Assembly: GCA_900546775.1 (NCBI GenBank)
Contig: UREM01000014.1
Coordinates: 1 to 46,630 of the forward strand
Reading direction: 5' to 3'
From: an uncultured Collinsella sp.
GTDB taxonomy: Bacteria > Actinomycetota > Coriobacteriia > Coriobacteriales > Coriobacteriaceae
Length of the DNA: 46,630 nt
The stretch's first letter is position 1. The number at the start of each line of letters is the position of its first letter. Below the pieces are notes generated by a model. The model was not told the DNA's origin, did not search any database, and saw only the letters and a program-made list of their open reading frames with translations. This document shows, piece by piece, positions 9,185 through 16,218 of the stretch. The translations under genes were made by a program, and so were the position numbers.

Positions 9185-9712
9185 CTACTGGATCTTGAAG
9201 CCCTCGTCCAAGGTCGCGGCAGCGCGCTCGGCGCTCATGTCCTCGAGCGCCTCCTCGTCCAGGAGCACCAGGCCCTTGGTGGGGCAGGCAGCAACGCAGG
9301 CGGGGCCGCCGGGGCGGTCGACGCACAGGTCGCACTTGAGGACAAAGGACTTGGTCTTGGTGCCCACCTGCACGTCGCCCATAAGAACGGGGACCTGCTT
9401 GGTGGCAACCTTCACGGCGCCAAACGGGCAGGCCATGACACAACTCTTGCAGCCGATGCACTTGCTCTCGTCAACACCAATACGGTGGTTCTCGGGATCG
9501 AAGAAGACGGCGCCTGTGGGGCACGCCTTGGCGCACGGGGCGTCCTCGCAGTGGTGGCAGGCCACCGGTGCGGAGATGTCGTAGGTGCGCGTGACGCGCA
9601 GACGGGGCTGCGCGATGTCTCCCGGAATGTTATGGGCCTCAAGGCACGCGGCCATGCAGGTTTGGCACCCGATGCAGCGAGAAGAGTCCGCGATAACACG
9701 GTTGTTGCTCAT
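9185..9712 (-). CDS. hydN: HydN-like 4Fe-4S electron-transfer protein
   Basis: A 175-residue polyferredoxin of the HycB/HydN group, first gene of the formate hydrogenlyase operon. Four cysteine clusters are present: CIGCQTCMAAC, CHHCEDAPCAKACP, CIGCKSCVMACP and CDLC with CVAACP. E. coli HydN is 175 residues and is also encoded next to fdhF, where it supports FdhF activity or electron transfer. The start is ATG at 9712 (MSNNRVIADSSRC) with GGAGGGAG eight bases upstream; an in-frame extension to 9829 runs through the structured leader and is not credible. The 121-nt gap to fdhF contains the palindrome GGCCCTAGGGCC (near 9082) but no T-run. Calling it HydN rather than a second HyfA rests on position and length. 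Confidence 0.85.
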   Translation of the reverse strand: MSNNRVIADSSRCIGCQTCMAACLEAHNIPGDIAQPRLRVTRTYDISAPVACHHCEDAPCAKACPTGAVFFDPENHRIGVDESKCIGCKSCVMACPFGAVKVATKQVPVLMGDVQVGTKTKSFVLKCDLCVDRPGGPACVAACPTKGLVLLDEEALEDMSAERAAATLDEGFKIQ

Positions 9713-9741
9713 AAGATTTCTCCCTCCAAATAACTCGTCGG

Positions 9742-9817
9742 GTTGGACCCAACGGGGGCCGCGCGGCGACAGCGCGAGATATCCCCCGGGACGTTTCGTG
9801 GCGAAGCGAAACGGCCC
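9742..9817 (-). promoter_or_regulatory. Structured 5' leader of the hydN-fdhF-hyf operon
   Basis: Three consecutive hairpins lie between the presumed promoter and the hydN ribosome binding site. Hairpin 1 (9788-9817) has ten of eleven pairs around a TTTCG/CGAAA stem. Hairpin 2 (9754-9787) has a GGGGG/CCCCC base plus an inner CGCGC/GCGCG stem. Hairpin 3 (9742-9753) is GTTGG/CCAAC. The last hairpin ends about 20 nt before GGAGGGAG. Such a leader could be a riboswitch or attenuator. A molybdenum-cofactor riboswitch would suit the operon but cannot be confirmed by eye. Confidence 0.45.
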
Positions 9818-9879
9818 AGATTTGCCCATCTCGATACCTGCATCATACGGAACAAGATGGATAGCCTTGGTTAACTTAC

Positions 9880-9889
9880 GAACGCGTTC
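9880..9889. promoter_or_regulatory. Perfect palindrome in the hydN upstream region
   Basis: GAACGCGTTC is a perfect 10-bp palindrome about 170 nt upstream of hydN. It may be an operator, or chance in a GC-rich stretch. Confidence 0.2.
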
Positions 9890-9919
9890 AATCGCTGCTT
9901 AGCGCTCTCGCTGGTAGGA

Positions 9920-9941
9920 ATTATTGTTTAGTTAGAATAAT
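9920..9941. promoter_or_regulatory. AT-rich dyad upstream of hydN
   Basis: ATTATT, ten bases, AATAAT: an inverted repeat in an AT-rich patch about 210 nt upstream of the hydN start. The position fits a regulator site near the operon promoter. No clear -35/-10 pair could be assigned. Confidence 0.3.
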
Positions 9942-10244
9942 GAGGAATGTCGTACGGACGTTGCCCTGCCCCCAACCGCTTACAGATGTATTACAGCGAC
10001 TCTGAAAACACGAAAGCCAATACTTTCCAGAGTTCGAATGCAACATATCCGATAAAAATATTGAAGAAAGCTACATTTGAGACCAGACAAGAATCAAAAC
10101 GCCAGCACAGGGCTGTACTACGCTTGTCTATCACGCCAACCAGGGCAACCCACCCCGCCAGTTTGTATTACGATTGTTTAATCGATGGTTAACTGCCTGT
10201 TATCTCATTGATGCAGAACAAGCTAAATACGGGGAGGGGAAGAG
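9942..10244. other. AT-rich intergenic region between divergent hydN and antitoxin genes
   Basis: About 300 nt of clearly lower GC than the flanking genes. No gene is supported. An 81-codon open frame (9947-10192, plus) has no ribosome binding site and no recognisable protein character. The region presumably holds the promoters of the toxin-antitoxin pair and part of the hyf promoter. Confidence 0.5.
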
Positions 10245-10583
10245 ATGCAGCATAAGCGAGCCATCTTGCAGGTGCGCATCCGCGAGGAAGACAAGGCGCA
10301 GGCCGAGCGGCTCTACGACGCCATGGGGACCTCGCTTGCCGAGGCGGTGCGCCTCTTTGTGGCACAGAGCATCCTTATGCGCAAGCTCCCCTTTCAGCCG
10401 ATGGCTACGCAGTCCAAAGAAGGCGAGGCCGCCTATGGGGTGCTGCGCAAATACGGAAATCCCAACCGCCGCGCCGAGGAGCGCAACGCCTGGATCGAAT
10501 ACCTCTCCAAGGAGCGCACATCCGCGGTGCACGGTTTCGAGGAGGCAGTTATCGAGAGCTATGATTGGGGCGCGGAGCAGTGA
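10245..10583 (+). CDS. RelB/DinJ-type antitoxin
   Basis: A 112-residue putative antitoxin. The N-terminal half (ILQVRIREEDKAQAERLYD, then GTSLAEAVRLFVAQSILM) has the ribbon-helix-helix pattern of RelB/DinJ family antitoxins, including the RKLPFQP tail that follows the second helix in that family. The C-terminal half should bind and neutralise the toxin. The start is ATG at 10245 with GGAGGGGA six bases upstream. The stop overlaps the start of the PIN-domain gene by 4 nt (GTGA), the usual coupling of antitoxin and toxin. The protein probably represses its own promoter in the AT-rich region upstream. RelB-type antitoxins more often pair with RelE/YafQ toxins, so the partner here is unusual. Confidence 0.8.
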   Translation: MQHKRAILQVRIREEDKAQAERLYDAMGTSLAEAVRLFVAQSILMRKLPFQPMATQSKEGEAAYGVLRKYGNPNRRAEERNAWIEYLSKERTSAVHGFEEAVIESYDWGAEQ

Positions 10584-11044
10584 GCACCATTATCGACGAG
10601 ACCGTTCTCTTGCGCTACCTGCTCGATGACGACCCGGTCCTCTCCCCGCGTGCGGCCAAGGTGATCGGAACGCGCACCGCGCGCGTCTACCCCGAGATCA
10701 TCACGCGCACCATCGTCACCCTGCGCGATGTGTACAACGTGCCGCGCAGGGACATCGCCTGCGCCATGCGCACGCTCCTCGAGGACGTGATGGTCGACGA
10801 GCCCACGGTGATGACGCTTGCCGTAAAGCTCTTTGGCAAGACCCACATGGACTTTACCGACTGCCTGCTCGCCGCGCGCACCGCCATCTACAACGACGAC
10901 GTGATGAGCTTTGGCAAGCCCGTAATCCAGGGCATGATCGACTACCGCAACCAGCGCGAGGCCCGCAACCTCTCCCCCGAGGAGCGCCGCGAGCGCAAAA
11001 CCGATTCAACCATCGACAGCCTAAGACAAGCCGGCCGCAAATAG
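10580..11044 (+). CDS. PIN-domain toxin (VapC-like ribonuclease)
   Basis: A 154-residue PIN-domain protein, probably the toxin of a type II toxin-antitoxin pair and a Mg-dependent endoribonuclease. It begins STIIDETVLLRYLLDDDP, matching the PIN start in which the first Asp is catalytic. A Glu follows in RVYPEIITR, and MDFTDCLLAA gives the later conserved Asp residues. The start is GTG at 10580, overlapping the antitoxin stop; an ATG at 10565 is possible but has no better site. The C-terminus (SPEERRERKTDSTIDSLRQ) is charged and probably disordered. A terminator follows at 11097. Confidence 0.78.
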   Translation: MSTIIDETVLLRYLLDDDPVLSPRAAKVIGTRTARVYPEIITRTIVTLRDVYNVPRRDIACAMRTLLEDVMVDEPTVMTLAVKLFGKTHMDFTDCLLAARTAIYNDDVMSFGKPVIQGMIDYRNQREARNLSPEERRERKTDSTIDSLRQAGRK

Positions 11045-11096
11045 CCCCGCAACGCCCCCTCCCCCCCTGGGGACAGGCTCGTCTCACAGCCATCGC

Positions 11097-11135
11097 AAAA
11101 CCGCCTACTGGAACATCTCCAACAGGCGGTTTTCT
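11097..11135 (+). terminator. Rho-independent terminator of the toxin-antitoxin operon
   Basis: AAAACCGCCT at 11097-11106 pairs with AGGCGGTTTT at 11124-11133, and the T-run extends into CTTATTT. It lies 53 nt after the toxin stop. Confidence 0.8.
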
Positions 11136-11138
11136 TAT

Positions 11139-11293
11139 TTCGGAAAAATTTTCCCGACTCACAGGTCGAGCCCCCAACAGCGAGCGCAGTCCAAATAAGG
11201 CAAGGTGCCGCGGAATGAAGTGGCAGAGCCCTTTAATGGTCATGCCTCTGAAATTGAGCTGCAGATTGCCCATTGTGGCCACGCGCAGCGTCA
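11139..11293. other. Intergenic sequence between two terminators
   Basis: About 155 nt between the toxin-antitoxin terminator and the tRNA terminator. No gene, repeat or promoter could be recognised. Confidence 0.4.
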
Positions 11294-11323
11294 AGAAAAA
11301 ACGCCGTTCGTCAGAACGGCGTT
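11294..11323 (-). terminator. Terminator of the tRNA-Pro/tRNA-Gly transcript
   Basis: On the minus strand AACGCCGTTC pairs with GAACGGCGTT (10 bp, 4-nt loop) and is followed by a TTTTCTT run. It lies 8 nt past the end of tRNA-Gly. Confidence 0.88.
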
Positions 11324-11331
11324 ACTTTACA

Positions 11332-11405
11332 TGGAGCGGGCGACGGGAATCGAACCCGCGTCATCAGCTTGGAAGGCTGGGGTTCTACCATTGAACTACG
11401 CCCGC
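11332..11405 (-). tRNA. tRNA-Gly (TCC)
   Basis: A cloverleaf on the minus strand: acceptor GCGGGCG pairs with CGCCCGC, the D arm is GTTC-AATGGTA-GAAC, the anticodon loop CTTCCAA gives TCC, and the T arm is CGGGTTCGATTCCCG. The discriminator is T and the 3' CCA is encoded. It lies 6 nt after tRNA-Pro in the same transcript. Confidence 0.96.
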
Positions 11406-11411
11406 AAGATA

Positions 11412-11488
11412 TGGTCGGGACGACAGGATTTGAACCTGCGACATCCTGCTCCCAAAGCAGGCGCGCTACCAAACTGCGCCACGTCCCG
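11412..11488 (-). tRNA. tRNA-Pro (TGG)
   Basis: A cloverleaf on the minus strand: acceptor CGGGACG pairs with CGTCCCG, the anticodon stem CCTGC/GCAGG holds the loop TTTGGGA (anticodon TGG), and the T arm is CAGGTTCAAATCCTG. CCA is encoded. It is first in a two-tRNA transcript from the promoter at 11540-11568. Confidence 0.96.
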
Positions 11489-11539
11489 AAGGTGTTGAGC
11501 AGCTAAGGTCTAAACCTTGCGTGTCCCAAAGCGAAGGAA

Positions 11540-11568
11540 ATTATAGGGGAGACTCCCCGCCTGTGCAA
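11540..11568 (-). promoter_or_regulatory. Sigma-70-type promoter for the tRNA genes
   Basis: TTGCAC (11568-11563), a 17-bp spacer and a perfect TATAAT (11545-11540), placing the start about 45 nt before tRNA-Pro. The spacer contains the dyad GGGGA-N3-TCCCC (11546-11558). Confidence 0.85.
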
Positions 11569-11579
11569 GCGACGATACC

Positions 11580-12938
11580 CTAGCTCCTCGAATGTGCGAC
11601 AAACTGGCTATGGAACAGACCGATCACAAATGCCACCACGGCAACCGGTGCCCACGCGGCACCGATATCCGCCAGCGGCAGAGCATCGAACGGTAGCCAC
11701 GCGTCCGCAAAGAACGCATCGCGGACCGAAGTGATCACACTCTGCACTGCGACAACGCCGCCGACCCAGACCCACACCTGCGGATGAGCGTCGCAAAAGC
11801 CGTGCACCAGGCCCATCAGTACCAGCACGATGGCAACGGGATACAAGGCGTTGAGCATAGGCACCGAGAACATAAGAATCACGTCGAGGCCCACGTTGGA
11901 GAGCACGCACGAAAACGCTGCGAACACAAAGGCGAGAACCGCAAAGGGACGGCGCATGGCCTCCTCGGAGGCCTCCGCTCCCCCTTTAACCACATACGTC
12001 TCGCAGAAGTAACGCGAGCAGCAGCTGATGAGGCCGATGCACACGTTCATGCAGGCAAGGAAGAAGATGGCGAAGACCACGACCGTGCCGGCAAGCCCAA
12101 AATGCATAGAGGCCGAGCGCGCAAGGATGGCGGCGCCGTTGGTAGCGTCGGGCATCACGGTGCCGAGCTGCATACCGGCAAGGCCCAAGCCGCAGTAGAT
12201 GATAGCCATGAGCACGCCGGCGATCACACCGGAACGCGAAATCTCAAAGGCCACGCGCTTGTCATCGGTAACACCCAACTCGTGGATGGTCTCGGCGATG
12301 ATGATGCCAAAGGCGAGCGACGCGAGCAGGTCCATGGTCTGATAGCCAGTCAGAAAGCCTTGCACGGCAGCACCGGCATTGTAGGGGGCCTGCGGCGCGG
12401 CAGCCGGTCCCAGCGGCGAGATCACGGCAGCACCAACGACCAGCACGATGAGCGCAATGAGCGCGGGACCCGTAATGCGGCCGAGCACGCGTGTGATGAC
12501 GCCCGGGCGCAGCGTGAGCGCAAACGCGACGACAAAGAAGCCGACGGCAAACACCAGGCGCGCCGTGCCGAGCGAGACGCCCTCGGGCAGCAGCGGCACC
12601 AGCATCTCGAAGGCTGTGGAGCTCGTGCGCGGAATGGCTAGGCACGGGCCGATAGCCAGATACACCGCCGCGACAAAGAACTCGCCAAACTTGGGATGCA
12701 CGCGGCCGGCAAGCTCGCGCGCCGTTCCGGCAAGTGCCACGGCGATAAAGCCCATGACGGGCAGGCCGATGGCGGCAATGAGAAAGCCGATCATGGCAAC
12801 CGGCGTGGCAGAACCTGCCTGCAGCGCCAGCAGCGGCGGAATAATGAGGTTACCGGCGCCAAAGAGCATCGAGAACAACGCAATGCCGACGGTAACGACA
12901 TGGTCGGAGCGCAAACCACGCGGGGCGGATGAGGCCAT
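11580..12938 (-). CDS. brnQ: Branched-chain amino acid carrier BrnQ
   Basis: A 452-residue polytopic membrane protein of the LIVCS family, which imports leucine, isoleucine and valine with a cation. It shows about twelve hydrophobic segments. Family features include the opening FSMLFGAGNLIIPPLLA, the central GYQTMDLLASLAFG followed by IIIAETI, and ACMNVCIGLISCCSRYF. The length is normal for BrnQ. ATG 12938 is chosen over the GTG at 12944 because AAAGGTG lies seven bases before it. The gene stands alone: the csd-operon terminator lies upstream and the tRNA promoter begins just after the stop. Confidence 0.92.
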   Translation of the reverse strand: MASSAPRGLRSDHVVTVGIALFSMLFGAGNLIIPPLLALQAGSATPVAMIGFLIAAIGLPVMGFIAVALAGTARELAGRVHPKFGEFFVAAVYLAIGPCLAIPRTSSTAFEMLVPLLPEGVSLGTARLVFAVGFFVVAFALTLRPGVITRVLGRITGPALIALIVLVVGAAVISPLGPAAAPQAPYNAGAAVQGFLTGYQTMDLLASLAFGIIIAETIHELGVTDDKRVAFEISRSGVIAGVLMAIIYCGLGLAGMQLGTVMPDATNGAAILARSASMHFGLAGTVVVFAIFFLACMNVCIGLISCCSRYFCETYVVKGGAEASEEAMRRPFAVLAFVFAAFSCVLSNVGLDVILMFSVPMLNALYPVAIVLVLMGLVHGFCDAHPQVWVWVGGVVAVQSVITSVRDAFFADAWLPFDALPLADIGAAWAPVAVVAFVIGLFHSQFVAHSRS

Positions 12939-12961
12939 AGGCACACCTTTCGGGTCGAAAC

Positions 12962-12991
12962 AAAAACGGGACGGGCAAAAGGCCCGTCCCG
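12962..12991 (-). terminator. Terminator of the selenium/double-cubane operon
   Basis: CGGGACGGGC at 12967-12976 pairs perfectly with GCCCGTCCCG at 12982-12991. On the minus strand TTTTTGTTT follows. It ends the operon that runs from 19740 to 13006. Confidence 0.92.
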
Positions 12992-13005
12992 CAAGTATAT
13001 ACGCT

Positions 13006-14145
13006 TTAGCAGGCTAAATCGCGCAAAGCTTCAATCGCGGCGTCAACTTCCTCGTCCGTGTTGAAATACCCAAACGAGAAGCGAACGACGCCCTGGTGCT
13101 CGGTCCCCAACGCGCGGTGCATGAGCGGAGCGCAGTGGGCGCCGGAGCGCGTCGCAATCCCCCACCCCTGCATGAGCGCATCCGAAATCTCGGCAGAGTC
13201 GATATCGCCCACGTTGAGCGACACGATCGCCGAGCGCGCGGGTTGGTCAAACGCACCGTAGAGCTTAATCCCCGGAATCTCGCGCACACCGACAAGGAAG
13301 CGATCAGCGAGCGCACGCTCGTGGGAAGCAATCGCCTCGACCCCACCTTGGGCCTTGATAAAGTCGAGACCAGCGGAAAGGCCCGCGACGCCATGGCCGT
13401 TGAGCGTACCGGCCTCCAGGCGCGTGGGCCAATCAAGCGGCTGCAGCGCATCGAAACTGTGCACGCCCGTACCGCCCATGGCCCACGGCGCCACGTCAAT
13501 GCCCTCTGCCACGGCCAGGCCGCCGGTCCCCTGCGGACCCATGAGCCCCTTGTGGCCGGTAAAGCACACCATGTCGAGCCCCATGGTCTGCATATCGATA
13601 TGCGCCGTGCCGGCAGATTGCGAGGCATCGACGATCACAAGCGCACCGGCAGCATGGGCCATGGCCGCCACGCGCGCGATGTCGACCGCGTTGCCGGTCA
13701 CATTGGAGGCGTGCGTCACCACCACGGCACGCGTGCCCGGCGTGACCAGCCGCTCGAGCTCGTCGTAGTCGAGCGCGCCGTTCGCGTCGCAACCCGCATG
13801 CTCAACCGTCACGCCCTGCTCAGCCGACAGGCGGTTGAGCGGACGCAGCACGGAGTTGTGCTCGAGTACCGTCGTGACCACGCGGTCGCCGGGGCGCACT
13901 ACGCCATTGATGGCGGTGTTGAGCGCCGCCGTGGAGTTGGGCGTAAAGCACACATGGTCCGCCCTCGGGCAACCCAAAAGGCGCGCGAGCTTGGCACGGC
14001 AGCCATGAATCGTACGAGCGGCATCGAGGGCACCCGACGTGGCGCCGCGCCCGGCATTGCCAAGCGAGCACATCGCCTGCGTCACGGCATCGATGACCGT
14101 CTGCGGCTTATGCATGGTCGTCGCCGCGTTATCCAGGTAGATCAT
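13006..14145 (-). CDS. Cysteine desulfurase / selenocysteine lyase-like aminotransferase class V
   Basis: A 379-residue PLP enzyme of the NifS/CsdB-type class V aminotransferase family. It removes sulfur from cysteine, or selenium from selenocysteine, as an enzyme-bound per(s)elenide. The sequence shows YLDNAATT at the N-terminus, the PLP lysine Lys199 in FTGHKGLMGPQGTGG, and a catalytic cysteine Cys338 in RSGAHCAPLMHRALGT. The start is ATG at 14145, which overlaps the DUF3343 stop by 4 nt (ATGA) and has GGGAGG upstream; the in-frame extension to 14160 is less likely. As last gene of an operon with selD, yedF and a DUF3343 gene, it probably feeds selenium to SelD, but the substrate cannot be read from sequence. 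Confidence 0.88.
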   Translation of the reverse strand: MIYLDNAATTMHKPQTVIDAVTQAMCSLGNAGRGATSGALDAARTIHGCRAKLARLLGCPRADHVCFTPNSTAALNTAINGVVRPGDRVVTTVLEHNSVLRPLNRLSAEQGVTVEHAGCDANGALDYDELERLVTPGTRAVVVTHASNVTGNAVDIARVAAMAHAAGALVIVDASQSAGTAHIDMQTMGLDMVCFTGHKGLMGPQGTGGLAVAEGIDVAPWAMGGTGVHSFDALQPLDWPTRLEAGTLNGHGVAGLSAGLDFIKAQGGVEAIASHERALADRFLVGVREIPGIKLYGAFDQPARSAIVSLNVGDIDSAEISDALMQGWGIATRSGAHCAPLMHRALGTEHQGVVRFSFGYFNTDEEVDAAIEALRDLAC

Positions 14146-14393
14146 CGCACGACCTCCCACATATCAATCACGGTATAGCCCTCGGTGGGAACACCCGCCT
14201 CGGCGAGTTCGCCGCGCAGCAGTTCCTCATCGGCAGGCAACGCCTTCCACGCCAGACCGCAGCCGGCAGCGACCTCCCCGGGCACGGGAATCGTTCGCCC
14301 GGGAAGGCCGCGCTCAATGCACAGGGACTCGCAGCCCATGGCGGACGCCGTGGTGGGAAACGTGATGACAAGCGCCGGGCGCTTCTCCCTCAT
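14142..14393 (-). CDS. DUF3343 small protein (putative Se/S carrier)
   Basis: An 83-residue protein of the DUF3343 family, which is repeatedly found beside selD, yedF and NifS-like genes and has been proposed as a selenium or sulfur carrier. Three cysteines are visible: Cys21 and Cys25 in AMGCESLCIERG, and Cys45 in VAAGCGLAWK. The C-terminal part ends in a short beta-rich stretch. The start is ATG at 14393 with GGAG six bases upstream; a TTG at 14408 would add five residues. The stop overlaps the next gene. The biochemical function is not established, and the carrier role is inferred from context. Confidence 0.8.
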   Translation of the reverse strand: MREKRPALVITFPTTASAMGCESLCIERGLPGRTIPVPGEVAAGCGLAWKALPADEELLRGELAEAGVPTEGYTVIDMWEVVR

Positions 14394-14412
14394 GGCAACT
14401 CCAACCAATACG

Positions 14413-15039
14413 CTACGGGCGCACGACGCGCACGGCCTGCTCCATCTTCTCCACGATCACGTACATGTTCGTGACCTCGCCCACCGCGAGCTGGTCCTTA
14501 ATGCCAAAGTGGTCGAGGCAGGTACCGCAGGTGAGAATCTCGACACCCTGCTCGGCCAGGCCCTTCAGGTCGTCGAGCACCGGCGAGCCCTCGACGGTGA
14601 GCTTGGCGCCGCCGTTGTAGAACAGCATGGTCGCGGGCAGCTCCTCCTGCTGCGTCACGGCAAAGATAAACGCCTTCATGAGCTTGTGGCCCAGCACGTC
14701 GTCGCCACGGCCCATGCAGTCGGTGTAGACGGAAATGACGAGCTTGCCCTTGCCGGCGCTGGCATCACAGAAGGCAGCGCCATCCTGCTCGGGATCGGCC
14801 ACGGCAACGGCGCCAGAGGTCGCCACGGTCACGTGCCACTCGGCGTCAGAAACCTTCTCGACCGAGGCCGTGCAGCCTTTCTCCTGCGCCATCTTGGAGA
14901 TGTTCTTGACGGCGGTCTCGTTGTCGACCGAGGTCACCACAGCACCCTCGCCATCAAGCTGCTTCAGAGCTTTGAGCGTCTTGACGACGGGCAGCGGGCA
15001 GGCATCGCCCATGGCATTGACTTCAATTTTGGTAGACAT
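14413..15039 (-). CDS. yedF: Selenium metabolism protein YedF (TusA domain plus DsrE-like domain)
   Basis: A 208-residue two-domain protein. Residues 4-75 form a TusA/SirA-like domain with the CPxP motif at Cys14 (GDACPLPVVKT). Residues 98-208 form a DsrE-like domain with Cys108 and a Cys171-Cys174 pair in TCGTCLDHFG. This architecture is the selenium-associated YedF family, longer than the 77-residue E. coli YedF. TusA domains relay persulfide, so it may relay sulfur or selenium between the desulfurase and SelD. The start is ATG at 15039 with AAAGGA upstream; the open frame to 15144 overlaps the end of selD and is not used. The gene lies 59 nt after selD. Confidence 0.9.
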   Translation of the reverse strand: MSTKIEVNAMGDACPLPVVKTLKALKQLDGEGAVVTSVDNETAVKNISKMAQEKGCTASVEKVSDAEWHVTVATSGAVAVADPEQDGAAFCDASAGKGKLVISVYTDCMGRGDDVLGHKLMKAFIFAVTQQEELPATMLFYNGGAKLTVEGSPVLDDLKGLAEQGVEILTCGTCLDHFGIKDQLAVGEVTNMYVIVEKMEQAVRVVRP

Positions 15040-15098
15040 AGCAAATCCTTTCAAAAGGGACCGCCCAGAACAGTAGACGGTCGCATAAACGGTTTTCC

Positions 15099-16148
15099 TT
15101 AATGCACAACGTGAACGGCAGGACCACCCGGCACCGCCTCGCACACGCGGCCGATTGTGGCGGCAACGCGACCTTCGGCATGCAGGCGGCGGGCGAGCTC
15201 ATCCACATCGGCAGCAGGCGCTGCGATGAGCAGGCCGCCCGAGGTCTGCGGATCGTACAGCGCATCCAGCATGCCCGGCTCCAGGTCATCGTCGGCCGCC
15301 ACGCGCGGGCCAAAGAAGTCCTGGTTGCGGTAGGCGCCGGCAGGGATAATGCCCAGACGCGCCATATCGAGCACCTGGTCAAAGAGCGGTACGGCCCCTG
15401 ACGCAAGCTCAATCTGCACACCCGAGCCCTCGGCCATCTCACACGCATGCCCAATCAGGCCAAAGCCTGTGACATCCGTGCAACCGTGAAGCTCAAGCCC
15501 CTCGGCCAGACGAATCGGTGCCTCGTTGAGGGTGCGCATCGAGTCAAACATCGGGCTAGCCTCGTCCTGCTCAATGAGCTCGCCCTTAATGGCCGTGGTG
15601 ATGATGCCCGAGCCGACCGCCTTGGTCAGCAGCAGGACATCGCCCACGTGCGCGCCGCTGTTGGCGAGAATGCGATCGAGCGCGACAAAGCCGCTCACGG
15701 ACAGGCCGTACTTGGGCTCGTCGTCGTTGATGGTGTGGCCTCCCGCGATGGCGCAGCCGGCCTCGACGCACTTGTCAGCGCCACCCGCCAAAATCTGGCC
15801 GGCGACCTCGACTCCCAGGCAGCTCGGGATGCACAGCAAGTTCATGGCATGGCTCGGCCGCCCGCCCATGGCGTAGATGTCCGACAGCGAGTTGGCCGCG
15901 GCGATCTGGCCAAACAGGAACGGGTCGTCGACCATCGGCGGGAAGAAGTCGATGGACTGCACGAGCCCCAGGTTCTCCCCTACGCGGAAGACGCTCGCAT
16001 CGTCGGAGGTATCGAACCCCACGAGCAGGTTGTCGTTATGCACATTGGGTAAGTCGCCCAGGACCTGGGCGAGGGCTCCGGGAGCCAACTTAGCGGCTCA
16101 ACCGCTCGCGGCCGTCATAGACGTGAGCTTAATCTGATCGTCAGGCAT
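15099..16148 (-). CDS. selD: Selenophosphate synthetase SelD, a selenoprotein (Sec at codon 17)
   Basis: SelD makes selenophosphate from selenide and ATP for selenocysteine and selenouridine synthesis. Ordinary ORF calling starts at 16088. The true start is ATG at 16148: MPDDQIKLTSMTAASG, then TGA at 16100-16098, then AAKLAPGALAQ. The TGA falls exactly at position 17, the catalytic Cys17 of E. coli SelD (GAGCGCK), which is Sec in many SelD proteins. The full length is 349 residues including Sec. Lys20 is kept, but the second cysteine of E. coli (Cys19) is Ala. Downstream, TSDDASVF, GQIAAANSLSDIYAMGG, AGGHTI, DVTGFGLIGH and DPQTSGGLL match SelD throughout. It is fourth of seven genes in the operon, 70 nt after the activase. 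Confidence 0.95.
16056..16086 (-). promoter_or_regulatory. Candidate bacterial SECIS hairpins after the selD UGA
   Basis: Bacterial SECIS elements lie in the coding sequence just 3' of the UGA. Two hairpins fit. One is GGCTC-CCG-GAGCC (16086-16074), loop 16 nt after UGA. The other is GCCCAG-GTC-CTGGGC (16070-16056), loop 33 nt after UGA and starting with G. Which one is used cannot be decided by eye. Confidence 0.5.
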
Positions 16149-16218
16149 CGATACCCCCTCTCATCGGTCAATCATTTCCTCCCAGTATACGCATGAATGC
16201 AGGCCCACGGCCGATGCA

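Noticed and set aside
9947..10192. An 81-codon open frame before the antitoxin
   Set aside because: No ribosome binding site and no protein-like pattern; AT-rich intergenic DNA.
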